Shown here one piece after another: positions 34,501 to 46,100 of a stretch of 64,000 bases of DNA. This stretch comes from Lampris incognitus (Eukaryota; Chordata; Actinopteri; Lampriformes; Lampridae): contig NC_079216.1 in NCBI RefSeq assembly GCF_029633865.1, positions 62,625,006 through 62,689,005 of the forward strand, in the 5' to 3' direction. The notes beneath the pieces are model-generated. The model made no database searches. It was not told the origin of the DNA and saw only the letters and a list, made by a program, of their open reading frames with translations. The translations under genes were made by a program, and so were the position numbers. Each line of letters begins with the position of its first letter. Within the stretch, counting starts at the first letter, position 1.

Positions 34501-37500
34501 CCCTAAGGGTGAACAGGGTTGTGAATACTTCCAGTTGCATCTTCAACTAGTCAGGGAAGACGAGAGCCAAAATGCTCAAATGATTTCCTCCGAGCGGAGA
34601 TGTCTTTGGAGGACCAGGGGTAGCTCGGTGACATTCTCACACGGGAAGGCCAAAGCCGTGACGTGTTATGTTGTGTAACCGGGAAGGGTGAGCGGTGACA
34701 TTCCATCCTCAAGGAAGCAGAACACTTAAACGTGTTGCACTGTTTGCTCTTTTGACGAATGATCTGTACAGAGTTGATATGGACTGCACCCTTTTGCTTT
34801 GCTCCCAGTTGTCAGCATGCCATTGATATATATATAAAAAAACAACCTTGAAAATTTCACCCTCGATCAGAAGCGATGACTCTAATGTGGGGCTGCACAG
34901 TTCTGCAAAATCTCACCTTTAACAGGTTTCGGTCACGCACGTCGGTGGAATGTGCTTTCCGAGGCCCCTCCCTCCACGGTTTAAGCCCTGCCGCCGCACC
35001 TGAGCAAAGCAGTGGCCGTGTGTAAAGTTAATGCACCTATTATTTTTAAAGCCACGTCGACTGTGGGGTTTTTTTTTGGGGGGGGGGGGCAACCTTTCAC
35101 TAGACTCGCTCGTCCCAGCCACTGTCTTGGAGGAGTTGCTCCACCTCCACCGGAGCGACTGAAGACCCAAACTAAAGCTCACATCTGCGCCCCAACAGGA
35201 CCGAGGAGATGAACAGCAGTCAGCTGGCAGAACTGGAGGACGACATCGAGCAGCAGCTTGCCAAAGTTGAGGAGAGGGTGAGAGAAGAGGTGAGTGGGAC
35301 ACATTCGTCCGTGCGACCGCGGTGTTCGTCGCGAAGTTCGGCCCGGTCGGTTGTTTTTTTTGATTAAATGTAGAATTAGTGGACTCTTAAGATTATCAGT
35401 CGTACGAGTTCAAAGAAGACGAGGGCATTCCTCGCATTAATATATGCATATATTTGTATTCTACATCAAATACGGGGGCGCATCGGCAGCATCACCCCCC
35501 CCCCCGGCCCGTATGTCTTGCAAGTTACCTGCAACACGTATTTGCAAAGCAGAACACAGCAGCCGTTGCCATGTCTCACAAAGGACCTCTCTATGTAGTT
35601 TGATGAAAGCCCCCCCCCACCCCACCCCACCCCTCCAAAGCCCGAGCCGTGAGGCATTTTCTAACTCCTTGGGTTTCATGCGTGTAGGAGCGTGAAAGAA
35701 TGGAGGGGAACATGGCATCCATGCAGAGGAGGCACGAAAACGAGGTGGCGGACCTGCATGCAACCGTGGACAGTCTGTTAAAGGTCGGTTTTAAAAGATC
35801 CCTGCATGTGTAGTGTCAGGTTTCTACAAGTCCAAAAAGGTTTTTGTGTTTCCTGAGCTGTTTTACTGTTGCAGAGTGAACGTGTGCATATTGCATAATC
35901 TCTCCCTACAATAACCGGCCGTATTGGCTTATCACCTGTTTGGTTTACAAAGTGCTCACGAAACTGTTTCTCCCCAAGATTCAAGAGGAATATAAAGCCA
36001 ACCGCTCAAAGGAGGAGATTGTCAGGCTGAACCGGCAGATCTCGGAGCTCACGCAGGTGAAATTTGTCGAGGAGTTATCGTAGCTGCAGAATGTAGCGTG
36101 GCGACAAGCTGTACCTGTATAACACGATGCGCCATGTCGCCGTGCAGGACAACGAGCAGCTGAGGAGCTCGCTTGTGAAAGCACAGACGAACATCTCCGT
36201 CCTGCACTCGGAGCTGGACAAGCTGAAGAACATGTACGCCGACCAGAAAGCACAACACGAAAGGTCAGACGCCATTCTGAGGCCACCGTTGGTTCAATTG
36301 CAATTTACACAGCAAACCCCAGTGCCTTTTTTAATATTAGGTTACACGAGATCTGGTCATTCCTGTGTTTTTACAGGGACAGCGAGGATTTGAGGAAGAT
36401 GGTTTTAGAGTACCAGTCTTACTCCAGTCAGATTCAAGTTCTTCAGTAAGTTGCACCGGCATTTTTAAAAAAATTTTTAATGTCTGCCATGAACATTCAG
36501 CCAGGAACGTTTGTGGTCACTTATGCACGTGGGGTACAAGAAAATACTGACACTCTTGCATATTGTGATACTGTCACAAGATTGTGTCTCTTTTCATAAA
36601 CATTGCATCAGCAGGTCAGAGTAGTATCGAGACTTCTGATTCGCAGCTATCTGTAATATTGATGGCAGCGTTTGTGGCCAGCCCTTCTTCATGCTGTTTG
36701 TATCTGCGGCCACTAGGTGGCAGCTGCAGTACTGTAACACAGCTGCACAGAACGGCAGGAGCAGCAGGCGTCGCCATTGCCACACCAGCTATGGCTCTCA
36801 TTACACTGATTTTATGCATATATATATATATGACATTTTTTTCTTATGTTTGACATAAAAATTGCAATATATTTCCTTGTTTGCAGTATCGTAATATTTC
36901 ACAATAACAATAGTGACACTTGTATCGTGATATGTATCATATTGCCAAATTCTTGCCAATACACATCTCTCTTATACACTTGCGCCTGTTCTCCATCATG
37001 TCTACACCACCCCACCTGAATTAAATTGTATTTGCACATAATTCTTATTTCTGTTTTGACCTGCTCGGGGCACCAAGTAGGTGGGGTTTACTCTATCAGT
37101 GCGACTCAGATTTTACTTCAGGTCGTGACGGTCGCAAAAAGGTTAGCTAAACGTTGCCATTATAGAGTGCAAACTGGCATCTCCCACCTGTCTCACATCC
37201 CAGGAGTGGTTGAACCATTGCTAAGCATTTGCAAACGTTCTTCAAGTCTGTAAGCTGTAATAACCCTAACAACCAAGCGTGTCTATGCAACGAAGTGTCA
37301 TGGATCAGCTTCCAATGGTTTTCTCTGCTTCCTTATACAGGGAAACGAACAAAAAGCTGTACGACAGCAATGACGGGCTGCGTTCTGTCTTAGCCAGCGA
37401 AACGGTGGCAACTAAAAGGAGAGTAAGTTCCCATCTAAAGGTTGTATTCTCTCATACATATTGGGTAGCAGATGACTAATGGTTTTGCATGGTGCTTGCA

Positions 37501-39670
37501 GCGTGTATAGTTAACCGAGTTTGAGCTGATCGGTTGCTGGATGCAAGTTGGTTTTGTTGGAAGTCTGAAAGTGATTTTGTCGATGGCGTAACGAGACCTG
37601 TGCAATCTCAGTTTTGTCTGTTTTTATCTTCCAACCAGCTCTCTCCTCAAAATGTAATCCCAGCCAGAAGGATGAAGCCCCTCCGGCAAAGCACACTAAA
37701 CCATGGCAGGTACAAGTCCTTTCACAGACCTCTCTCAGCCTACTGATTGATTTTAGTGGTGGTAATTCAGCTCGTGAGAGTAAATATGTCCGTCCATGCT
37801 TTGCCCCAGTTCAGGGCAGGATCCCAGTAAAACGACCTACTCCCATGTGTCCAGCTGGGCGGATAAGTACCTGGACAGTGGTGTCGCCCTGCCGATGGAC
37901 ACGGTCGAGGTCCCCGACAGCGATATTGACAGCGACGACAGCGGAGACTCCGTAGAAACTGTGCACCACAGTTACTCGTGTGTTCCATCCGATATCGAGG
38001 TCAGACCCTCTGCAGTAATCCAGCCTATTATTGCGATCATATATTAGGATTTGAAATGTATTCGTAATCGACCCGTCTGTGCTATTTAATAGATATCGGA
38101 TATCAAATCTGAAGCGACGTCGGTGGCTGCGAGCAGGACCGGCTCCCTGGCATCATCGATACGAAGACGCTTGTCTGCCTTCTCGATGAGGGTAAAACGT
38201 GACATTCTAGATGCAATAAGACTCCTCAATGATGGAGGCTACAGTATAACACAAGAAACCCCACCTGCCGTCAGATAACGTTGTGTTGATATTCTTTGTT
38301 GGAAAGCCCTCCCAAACGGACATAGAAGAAAACGAGGGACCCGCTCCGATGTACAGACTGGTTTTGGCGGGCGACGCAGGGGCCGGGAAGTCCAGCTTCC
38401 TGCTGAGGTTGACCCTAAATGAATTCAGAGGGGATATTCAAACCACGCTAGGTAAGCGACACGACAAAGACACCGCACTTGAGACACCAAAACCCAAATC
38501 CGGTCTTTGAGGATGCCAGTTTGCCCTCTTGTCAGGGGTGGATTTCCAAATCAAGAAGATGCTTGTGGATGGAGAAAGGACCAGTCTCCAAATATGGGAT
38601 ACAGCCGGCCAAGAAAGGTAAGAGAACGGAGGCGCCCCCGGTGGCTCACCTGGTTGGGTGCGCACCACATAAGGCTGAGTCCTTACCGCAGCGGCCTGGG
38701 TTCGAATCCGGCCCGGGCCCTTTGCTGCATGTCATCCCTTCTCTCTCCCCTGCCTTTCCCGTCCCTCTACTATCACTGTCAAAGCAAACATGCTGAAATG
38801 TTTTATCTTGGGGGGGGGGGGGTAAGAGAATAGACTTCATCAGACCATCAAAAAGTGGCAGAGAAATGGCGGTGTGCCGTTTCATGCTTTAATCAGATTT
38901 ATTCACCGGACTCCAAGTAAGCGCTCAAGAAACCGGACGAGAGTCGGTTCCTTGTAGTAATTGTCATCCCCCGTAGGTTCCGCAGCATAGCCAGGTCCTA
39001 TTTCCGTAAAGCCCACGGGGTCCTGCTGCTCTACGACGTCACTTCAGAAAGCAGCTTCCTTAACGTCCGAGCCTGGGTGGATCAGATCCAGGTGAGTGGT
39101 GAAGGCCACGAATAACGGTCTAGCAAATAGGAAAAGAAAAGCAAACACGGTATGAACGGCGCCCCCTTTTACACACGCAGGACTCCACGGACGAGCACAT
39201 CCCGATGTGCGTCATCGGAAACAAGGTGGACCTTCGCGAGGAGCTTCCGGAAGGGAGCTGTGTGAGCGTCTCTCATGGGGAGAAGTTGGCCAAGGTGCAC
39301 GCCTTCGTTTCGCCCGATTTACGAACAGCCGAGTCCCTTCATGCGAATCCCTTGAGGGCAACTGAACACATCTGTACTTTATTTGCAGGCATACGGTGCT
39401 TTATTCTGTGAGACCAGTGCTAAGGAGGGGACGAACGTAGTCGAGGCTGTGCTTCACCTTGCAAGGTAGGACACGGGTCCCAAATCTTCCTGAATCATTT
39501 CTGTTCTGTGATGGAAAGCAGCTGCTGATCCCGCTTTCCCCCCACCCCACCCCCTTCCTCACGGCAGAGAAGTAAAGAAAAATGTAAAGCTGAGACGCGA
39601 GTCTGATACTCGGGTCAAACTGAGTTCAGCCAACCCGAAGAAGACTCTAGACAGCTGCTGTGGACTGTAG
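31566..39670 (+). CDS. rasef: Ras and EF-hand domain-containing protein (RASEF/Rab45), complete
   Basis: Rab-family GTPase with N-terminal EF-hands, thought to act in membrane traffic. Exons: 31566-31882, 32436-32588, 35199-35289, 35688-35783, 35979-36056, 36148-36263, 36377-36445, 37341-37422, 37639-37709, 37810-37999, 38093-38191, 38307-38451, 38536-38617, 38977-39091, 39181-39294, 39389-39465, 39568-39670. The sum is 1998 nt (665 aa), with all phases consistent. EF-hand loops are [12 protein letters not shown] (14-25) and [12 protein letters not shown] (48-59), both with Asp at position 12 where Glu is usual. A long coiled coil follows (about 110-370; [12 protein letters not shown] is diagnostic). 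The GTPase has G1 GDAGAGKS (476-483), G3 WDTAGQE, G4 NKVD and G5 ETSAK. The C-terminus DSCCGL is a di-cysteine prenylation signal. Intron 1 starts with GC. Human RASEF is longer (740 aa). Confidence 0.95.
31883..31888 (+). promoter_or_regulatory. rasef: Non-canonical GC splice donor of rasef intron 1
   Basis: AG|GCAAGT matches the GC-AG donor consensus. Joining 31882 to 32436 gives GACAGTCTGAGG (D-S-L-R), keeps the downstream frame and yields a total divisible by three. No GT nearby serves as well: reading on through exon 1 soon leaves recognisable protein. Confidence 0.8.
33038..33185 (+). mobile_element. Penelope-type terminal repeat fragment in rasef intron 2
   Basis: Contains a tandem duplication of CTCGGATGAGAGGCGAAACGTCT followed by CACGGATATACAACCAAGTC and a TGGATGAACGAGAACATTCA end. 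The CTGATGA half of the hammerhead core is lost here (TTGTGAAG instead). Confidence 0.65.
34055..34255 (+). mobile_element. tRNA-derived SINE, family B, internally deleted, in rasef intron 2
   Basis: A-box-like GTGGCCCGAGAGG, B-box GGTTCGAGCCC, then the family body (GTGGGTTTCCTCCCACTGTCC, TAGCTGGGATAGGCTCCAGC) and the typical ATGATGGATGGATGATG tail. Confidence 0.85.
38632..38822 (+). mobile_element. tRNA-derived SINE, family C, in rasef intron 13
   Basis: GCGCCCCCGGTGGCTCACCT head, B-box GGTTCGAATCC (38699-38709), GGCCCTTTGCTGCATGTCAT and CTCTCTCCCCTGCC body, as in common fish SINEs. Ends in a G run. Confidence 0.8.
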
Positions 39671-40105
39671 GCCCAGTAGCCAACAGACGTTACGGTGCGG
39701 CAGTACTGCAGGAGAACCGTGGGATTTTACTTTATGATGAAGTACTTTTGGTTTTCTGGCGCAGCAGATCAAAACTTTGCACATCCGTGGCTTAGACACA
39801 TCTGGAGCCCTTTCTAGTATTTATTCCCTCGTTTTGTGGTAAATGTTTTTACATTAAATTTCTATTAATATTGATATACACACATGTAGTGTGCGGGAAA
39901 CGTGTAAATCATGCATAGAGATATTCTCTGAGAGAGTGTGTGTGTGTGTGTGTGTGTAAATCTGATTTTATGAAATTTGTCATGTCTGTAACGAGTCTTT
40001 TCCATTCACACGACTGCTCTATATGACTGTATGCAAGTTTTAATGGCGTCTTTTAATTTCTGTCAATCCAAGCGAGATTCAAATAAATTGGTACTTTTCA
40101 ACAAT
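39671..40105 (+). other. rasef: rasef 3' UTR with AATAAA at 40082-40087
   Basis: Noncoding tail after the TAG, with a (GT)n at 39937-39957 and an AATAAA hexamer at 40082-40087. It faces the convergent FKBP8-like gene about 0.75 kb away. Confidence 0.6.
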
Positions 40106-40843
40106 GTCATCTCCCTCGATGATGTCATCGATTCAGTAATGAGGTGAGATCAAGGTAAAACCTCATGTATGCTGGGAGTAGAGTAGCCTGCTCCAGATCT
40201 TTTTGTTGAGCCCAGCAGTTTATATATATTTTGCCTCTGCGCTGCGGGGACCAAGAGTTGCTGAAGGGAAATGATGAAATTATCACTTTACATATTCTGT
40301 TATTTAGCTTCTACATAAGCGGAAGACATTTCAGCCGACACACTTTTGTATATTGGAGAACACAAAACATGTTTAATGTAGGGATAATTTGAGGATCGTG
40401 ACGTTGACGGTGAATCTTGTTTTGGGTGTAGTTAAAAGGACCACTTGTTTTTGCAAACCTTTCATTTAAGATAAACACACATTCCGTGGCCTGTATTACC
40501 CAAAATCAAGAAAGGGATGACAAAGTGGAAGTTTAACCCACAATTCAAACTCCCAAATCTTTAAAACGTAGACCCAGACCGGAGAGATTGGTCAGTTGCT
40601 CAGCATCTTTGTCAGGTAAGTGAAACGTGGATCTCCGGTAAAAGCTACTTGATAAAAACCCTCTTTAGTCAAGAGTCACCTTTCTACAATGACATTTAAA
40701 ATAAAATTTTAAAAAAAAATCTGAATCCACACTGCAGTGGCCATCAGCCCCTTTGCCAGTTCACGTCTTGCCCCGTTTCTTCCCAGCGGTCCAGGGGTCC
40801 TCTGACTGGATTCTCGACCCTGACTGGAAAGGATACGATGACG

Positions 40844-43800
40844 TCAGTTTCTTGCCGTCAGGATCACTGACGTCACTAGACTGCCCAAGGCCACCACCAG
40901 AGCTCCTAGCAGGAACTTCCAAGAAATACCCTGCAGAAACAAGGCAGAGTCAGGTGTTTTTGTTGTGTGTGTGTGTGTGTGTGTGTGTGCTCGAACTCAA
41001 AAGGCATACGCGTGTTGGTGAAGTACAAAAAAATGTGTGCTTGTGGCTCACGGATGAGTCCTTTTTGGTGGGAATTAGAAAAGGTGTAAGGTTATCTCCA
41101 AGCACCTCGGCTAGTTTAGCGTTCCACTTGTAGACTTCCTCACCTCCCGACTGCCTTTTGACGAGCTTGGATAACTCAACGTGGATGGCCTGAGGGGTGG
41201 GGGAGGGGGAGAAGAGAAGAAGAAACACTTGGACGCACATGTTACGTCAATAAAAACATAAACACAGTGGGAGTTGCGACGTTCAGGGGTTGCAATACCA
41301 AAAGTGACCAGCAGGTGGAAGCAAACGAATGCAACTCTGCAGCCGGCCCCTGGGTTGAAGGCTGTTGGAACGTTTTAAAATGCGGAACGTTTTCAAAGAC
41401 ACGCTCGTGTTCCTCTTTTAACTTAATCATTTGGTTTTATTCGCCCTTAATTTTGCAGCCTTTCACAAGAGTCCCCCGTCAGATGTTTCGGCCCCCACAA
41501 ATATAAGGTTGCAACGCGTTACTGAAATCTGCCTCGTGTTTTGCTCCTCTTTTGCCACCAGTATGATAATTCCTTTTTTCCCTAGGCAGATAAATTATGT
41601 CTCGAAAGCATTATATCCACCACTGACAGAAAGGGTATCATTACCAAGACAGCAGATATTTTGGTTTTGTCTAGACACATCTGCAGCTATGGCAGTGTAG
41701 TCTATAGGTCAGATCCAGGGGAAGACAAGCCGCACACTGGGTTGCCTGACCCCGCTGTCCCTCCAAGTGGGCCTGTTTTTATGGATGAAAATAACACTGC
41801 CTGACCATTTTCACTGGATTTTGGTAAAATTTCCACATAACAGCAACCAGTGGTCATAAAACCGAGGTTATTGATGTTACTTTTGGATATAATTTTTTTT
41901 ATTTAAAAAGTTCTCCATTGCACAGTTGGGAGGACAGGGATGGTTCCAGCGAGCCCAATCAATTTCCCACCTAAACCCTCTTCATTTGATTTAGAGCAGT
42001 GTTTCTCAACCTAGTCCTCAAGGAACCCCTACCCTGCAGATTTTCATTGTAACCCTGCATAGGTACTTACTCGACCAATCATCTCGCAGCACTTAATTAT
42101 GCAAGGTGTGCAACATCTGACAAAATTCATTGCTGATTGGTTTGAATAACTACAAACAGGTTCCTATTCAGGGTTGCAAAGAAAACCCGCAGGATAGGGG
42201 TTCCTTGAGGACTGGGTTGAGAAACACTGATTCAGAGCATGAGACTGTAATAAGCCACTCGGTTCGGTGACACCACTTAGGCAAACGTCTGCATTTTTGA
42301 GGGAAGGGTTTTCTCAGACGACTCTTAATAAGTGTGGTCAAGTGGAGGATGGCAGACGGCTCTCCACGAGCGAGACCGAACAGGCCCTCGGAGGAGCAGT
42401 AATTGTAATGCGCTGCGATCACAGGATCACAATTTCTAGGTTCTGTTTTGATTCTCCAAACTTAAATGCTGAGCATAAAGTACCAGTGCTTATTATCTTC
42501 AGTTTTTTTTCTTCCTCCTCTTTCTTTGAGAGGTAGGTCCGTGGTATCCTATGAATACTTTCTATTTACAGAACAGATAGATCAGCAGGCCGTCTGCGCC
42601 GTTTTCGTCGTAGCGACAGCAGATCCGTTATGACGTGTGACACAAATCCCGTAAAGGTCATACGGACGCCAGATTTCCTCACTCCATCGTTCCCGGGTTT
42701 CATCGCTCATCTACGAGATGAAACGTTTCCCCGCTAAACTTGGCGCCCCGGTGAACTGACGCAACCTTTCTGGGATTTGCACACCTGGATTAATTGCAAG
42801 TTATGCAACGCGGCAATTTAACGCCGCACGAGGACCTGTGCGGCGAGGCTCGTGGAGCTAAGACGAGAAGGAGTCGCTCGCCGCTAGCTAACGTGGAGTG
42901 GCAGCAAAGTAACTGCCCCGTTATTTGGGGTAGCTATTTTAGATTGACCTTTGCCCTGCTGGTGAGAGATGGATGGATTTCGTAGGCAGACTGCGGAGGG
43001 GAGAAACAGGTGGTGAGGAGATAAACTGGCTCACCCAGATAAAGTCTCACCTTGGTGGCAGGCTCCAGTTTCAAGGCCTTTTTTAGTATCTCCATTGCCT
43101 CTTTATACTCGCCCTTGTCTGAGAGGAGCTGGAAAAGACATGGCCGGCACCAATGAGCAGCGGCGGCAGTGCTAAAAGACCCACAAATGGTAGTAACATC
43201 GAGACAACACCATGCAGCTGTGCAGACAACATTGCAGAATTAATCATTTTCTGGACGCTGAAGGTGTCCAATGAGGAGGCGCTATTCGGCCGCGGCAAAT
43301 TTTTTGCATCACCTTCCCTGCCCTGAACAGGGCCTTGACGTTGTTCGGCTCGAGGGACAGAGCGGCGCTGCTGGTTCGGAGAGCCTCGTCGTAGCGCTCC
43401 AGCTTCAGCTGAGCGGCGGCCAGGTTGTTCAGACACTTCACCCGGTAGTCCCGGATCTCCGCCTCCTCGTCCACCACCCCGTCGCTCTCGTCGTCTACGA
43501 GTTAATGGGCACAGACACAACCCGTTGCGTAAGCGTCGGTCACGGCTGATCCCTACCGAGTTTGTCCCGGCCTCAACACCCCAAAACCTACAACAACATC
43601 CAGTCCGCGTGTGGAAGGGCTGATCGCGGCCTCGTGTTATCTTTGCCGGCTTTATTTATTTCCCCTGTAGCCTTCTAACTCACTAAATATGTGATTCTTA
43701 TTCAGCTCTTCCCCGGGTGCTGAAGTGTGCTTAACAACCGGGGGCCATCGTGATGGGCAGATTAGGACGCACGGCAGGCTCTCCGTTCGCCCAGCGTCTC

Positions 43801-44640
43801 CCTGGGTCCCACCCTGCCTCGTCGATGATTTAAGTGATTAAAGGGGAGGAAACGATACAGAACTTGATTAGCTATGATTATCGCATGAATTAGGTAGATT
43901 AAGCACAAACGCGGCCGCCTTAAACCGATGTGGCCCGGCATCACGATGGCGTGATTAGCGCGGTGACTGTTAAAGAGCACGGAGCGTGTTATGTCATTCT
44001 CAGCTGAAGATGTGGAAATGTTGTCTCCGAGGCATTTGTGTAACGCCTGTGTGTGTGAGTGTGTGTGTTTTTCCTGGGACAGAGAAAGGGAAGGGGTGGT
44101 GGTGGTGGTGGTGGTGGGGGGGGGACAAAGATCTTTGCACTAATAAGAACTGCCCTTTCACATGTCGTTGTACTTGTAACAACGACAAATAAAGTTCTAC
44201 ACTATTCTGAACAGACAAGCGAGGAAGTTGTGCGTTTGTGCACGAGCGAGTACACGCACGCCCTCGTGTCTGCGTGGTCAGAGGCCATGCGTTGCATCTA
44301 TTTATCTACATTTTCCCTCCCAGCAGAAGTCACCGCGGAAAGGTGCCGGCCCTACTATCTACCGCCGTGAGCCGTTAGTGGGGTAACGAAGCGGAGTTGT
44401 GTGTCCGGCGACGGGGAGCTACCTGTGGTGCGTGTGGTCAGCACCTCCAGGGCCATACAGTAGGCCCTCACGGCCATGCCGTATTCTTCCCTCTGGAAAT
44501 GGAAGTTCCCTCGCTCCCTCTTCTGGTTGCCGATGCGGATGCGGTCCGGTACGGGCAGGGTCAGAGGGTCGGCTTTCTCCCTGATGTCCTGGAGCTGCAG
44601 TTGGTAGAGCAGCGGCGCCCAGGCCGGAACGTCAGGCTCC
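40844..44640 (-). CDS. FKBP8-type TPR protein with C-terminal membrane anchor, 3' five exons (partial)
   Basis: Tail-anchored immunophilin family; human FKBP8 acts at the outer mitochondrial membrane with HSP90 and BCL2. Exons in transcript order: 44640-44423, 43494-43313, 43128-43051, 41189-41052, 40930-40844. All junctions are AG/GT with consistent phase, giving 233 residues and TGA. Exon 1 here holds the last FKBP-domain strands (WAPLLYQLQLQDIREK) and TPR1 (NQKRERGNFHFQREEYGMAV). Then come KCLNNLAAAQLKLERYDEAL and PNNVKALFRAGK (TPR2), GEYKEAMEILKKALKLEP (TPR3) and AIHVELSKLVKRQ. The last exon is the anchor WKFLLGALVVALGSL with a TARN end, matching human FKBP8 (AARN). The FKBP core exons were not found upstream in the window. 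It is divergent from FKBP8 and may be the fish paralogue fkbp16. Confidence 0.88.
41997..42229. mobile_element. hAT MITE in an intron of the FKBP8-like gene
   Basis: 233 bp with long imperfect inverted repeats of about 38 bp: CAGTGTTTCTCAACCTAGTC and, at the right end, the reverse complement of CAGTGTTTCTCAACCCAGTC. Flanks are ATTTAGAG (41989-41996) and ATTCAGAG (42230-42237), a 7/8 match to the 8-bp duplication expected for hAT. No ORF. Confidence 0.9.
42240..43050. other. Intron sequence of the FKBP8-like gene
   Basis: No exon or named repeat recognised between the MITE and the TPR3 exon. CpG content rises at 42590-42960. Confidence 0.5.
43500..44420. other. Long intron of the FKBP8-like gene with possible conserved block
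   Basis: 43660-43985 has balanced composition and several ATTA/TAAT cores (GATTAGCTATGATTATCGC, GAATTAGGTAGATTAAGC) and could be regulatory. 44096-44125 is a GGT/G microsatellite. No exon. Confidence 0.35.
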
Positions 44641-45459
44641 CTGCCAAACAAACAAGCAAACACACACATATCACCCGTGGGGGGGGAAATGAGGGGGGAG
44701 AGCCGGGGAGTGCATGTCTACGGCGATGTGTATTCTTATCACAGTGTATGGAGGGAGGGAGGGGGGGGGCGTCATAAAGGGCAGGTGTATCGCTCCACAT
44801 TTTGAACTTCATCTATATTGCACCGTGCGTCGCTTAAGTTTGTCCGGCTCAAATGAATGTGGAGCAGATGGTCGGCTTGTAAACCTGCAAAAAAAAAAAC
44901 CACGTGACCAGCAGCATCGTCCAAACTCACCTTAATTCAACCGCAATATAACACGGTACTAGGGGATGTGTACATGCAATAATAAAAAAAGGGAGGGAGA
45001 AACTTCACTTTGCTCTCAGGATTCACACCAACCGGGTAAACCGGCTGCAGCCACTGGGTGCAGGTTAATTTCTGGCATTTCCTACACATACGTACCACGT
45101 TTATACCACCCTGGGCAAGTAATGCTGGCCACGCCACCCACAGGTCATGGGTTAATGAGAACTGTGAATATTTATTGACCATTTTATGCACGTCAACCAT
45201 TTTTTTTTATTCTATTTTGCACCAGTCGAGTTTGGTGTTGACGAGCACACCTTTCTGAGCAAATGGGGAAGTAATTTATTTTGTAGGTATCAGTACAGAG
45301 GTCGAGTCAAACTGCAGCAAATGAAATTTTTAGGATTTTTAAAACTCCTCAAAATCGATCTGCGGATGAAACCCTTCATCGGGACAACCGAGACGAATAC
45401 AAAGACTCGTTTTTGTCAGACAACAAACTGCACACACGTTGGGTTTTGCTCTCGCCACG
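44641..45459. other. Upstream intron of the FKBP8-like gene
   Basis: A G-rich microsatellite-like stretch at 44680-44772. No recognisable FKBP-domain exon on the minus strand. Confidence 0.4.
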
Positions 45460-45826
45460 GTAACCGGTTATTTTGTTGCCCGGTGCGGGATTCGATACGC
45501 GGTGTACTGCACCACAAGGCAACACCGCTAACCGCTCGGCTAAAGGGTCAGACCCGTTAACTAGGAGCTAACGTGTCTTATTAGTAGTTTACAGTAGTCT
45601 GCAGCCCTCCCCGGAAGCGCGCCCTCGCGCTTTGTTATTCCCGCGCTCCGAAGAGACTTCCGAGGATCTGCACACTTCCGGATCCCACCAATGTAACCGG
45701 TTACTTTGTTGCCCGGTGCGGGATTCGTTACGCGGTGTGCTGCACCACAAGGCGACATCACTAACCGCTCGGCTAAAGGGTCAGACCCGTTAGCTAGGGG
45801 CTAACGTCTGTTATTAGTAGTTTACA
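45460..45826 (-). mobile_element. Miniature LTR retroelement (TRIM-like), copy 1
   Basis: Two direct repeats, 45460-45593 and 45692-45826, about 90% alike and bounded by TGTAA...TTACA (the outer edge at 45460 has lost its last base). They flank 98 bp with no ORF. Read on the minus strand, the sequence after the LTR is TTGGTGGGATCC, i.e. the primer-binding site of copy 2 with an internal deletion. The internal end next to the other LTR is GGGGAGGGCTGCAGACTAC. Both LTRs carry TAGCCGAGCGG (A box). No target duplication is visible at this copy. Confidence 0.7.
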
Positions 45827-46053
45827 CTATTATCCAAAGCGACTTCACACAACTAGTTAAATAAAGAAACAAATAACAGAAATTCCGCTCACAAAAATCA
45901 TGCCAAGTAAGGCGTATTTACCTTGGATCTGTTCAAACGAGCAAAAGCTGAACCTACTACGTCATACGCCTCGACACCCATCTGATGACGTAATCACGTT
46001 CCTTCGTCAGAATGTGACCACGTGGGTTTCGGGCCCGGGGAAACTGAAAGTAG

Positions 46054-46100
46054 TGTAACCGGTTACTTTGTTGCGGGATTCGATACGGCGTGTGCGGCGG
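46054..46100 (-). mobile_element. LTR end fragment of the miniature LTR family
   Basis: TGTAACCGGTTACTTTGTTG joined to CGGGATTCGATACG, i.e. the LTR edge and B-box region with a short deletion. It then runs into unrelated GC-rich DNA. Confidence 0.6.

Noticed and set aside
41144-41189. Shorter FKBP8-like exon ending at GGGAG|GTGAGG
   Set aside because: It leaves phase 1 and puts the final anchor exon out of frame; the donor after TCATCC (41052) keeps the frame and gives the TARN end.
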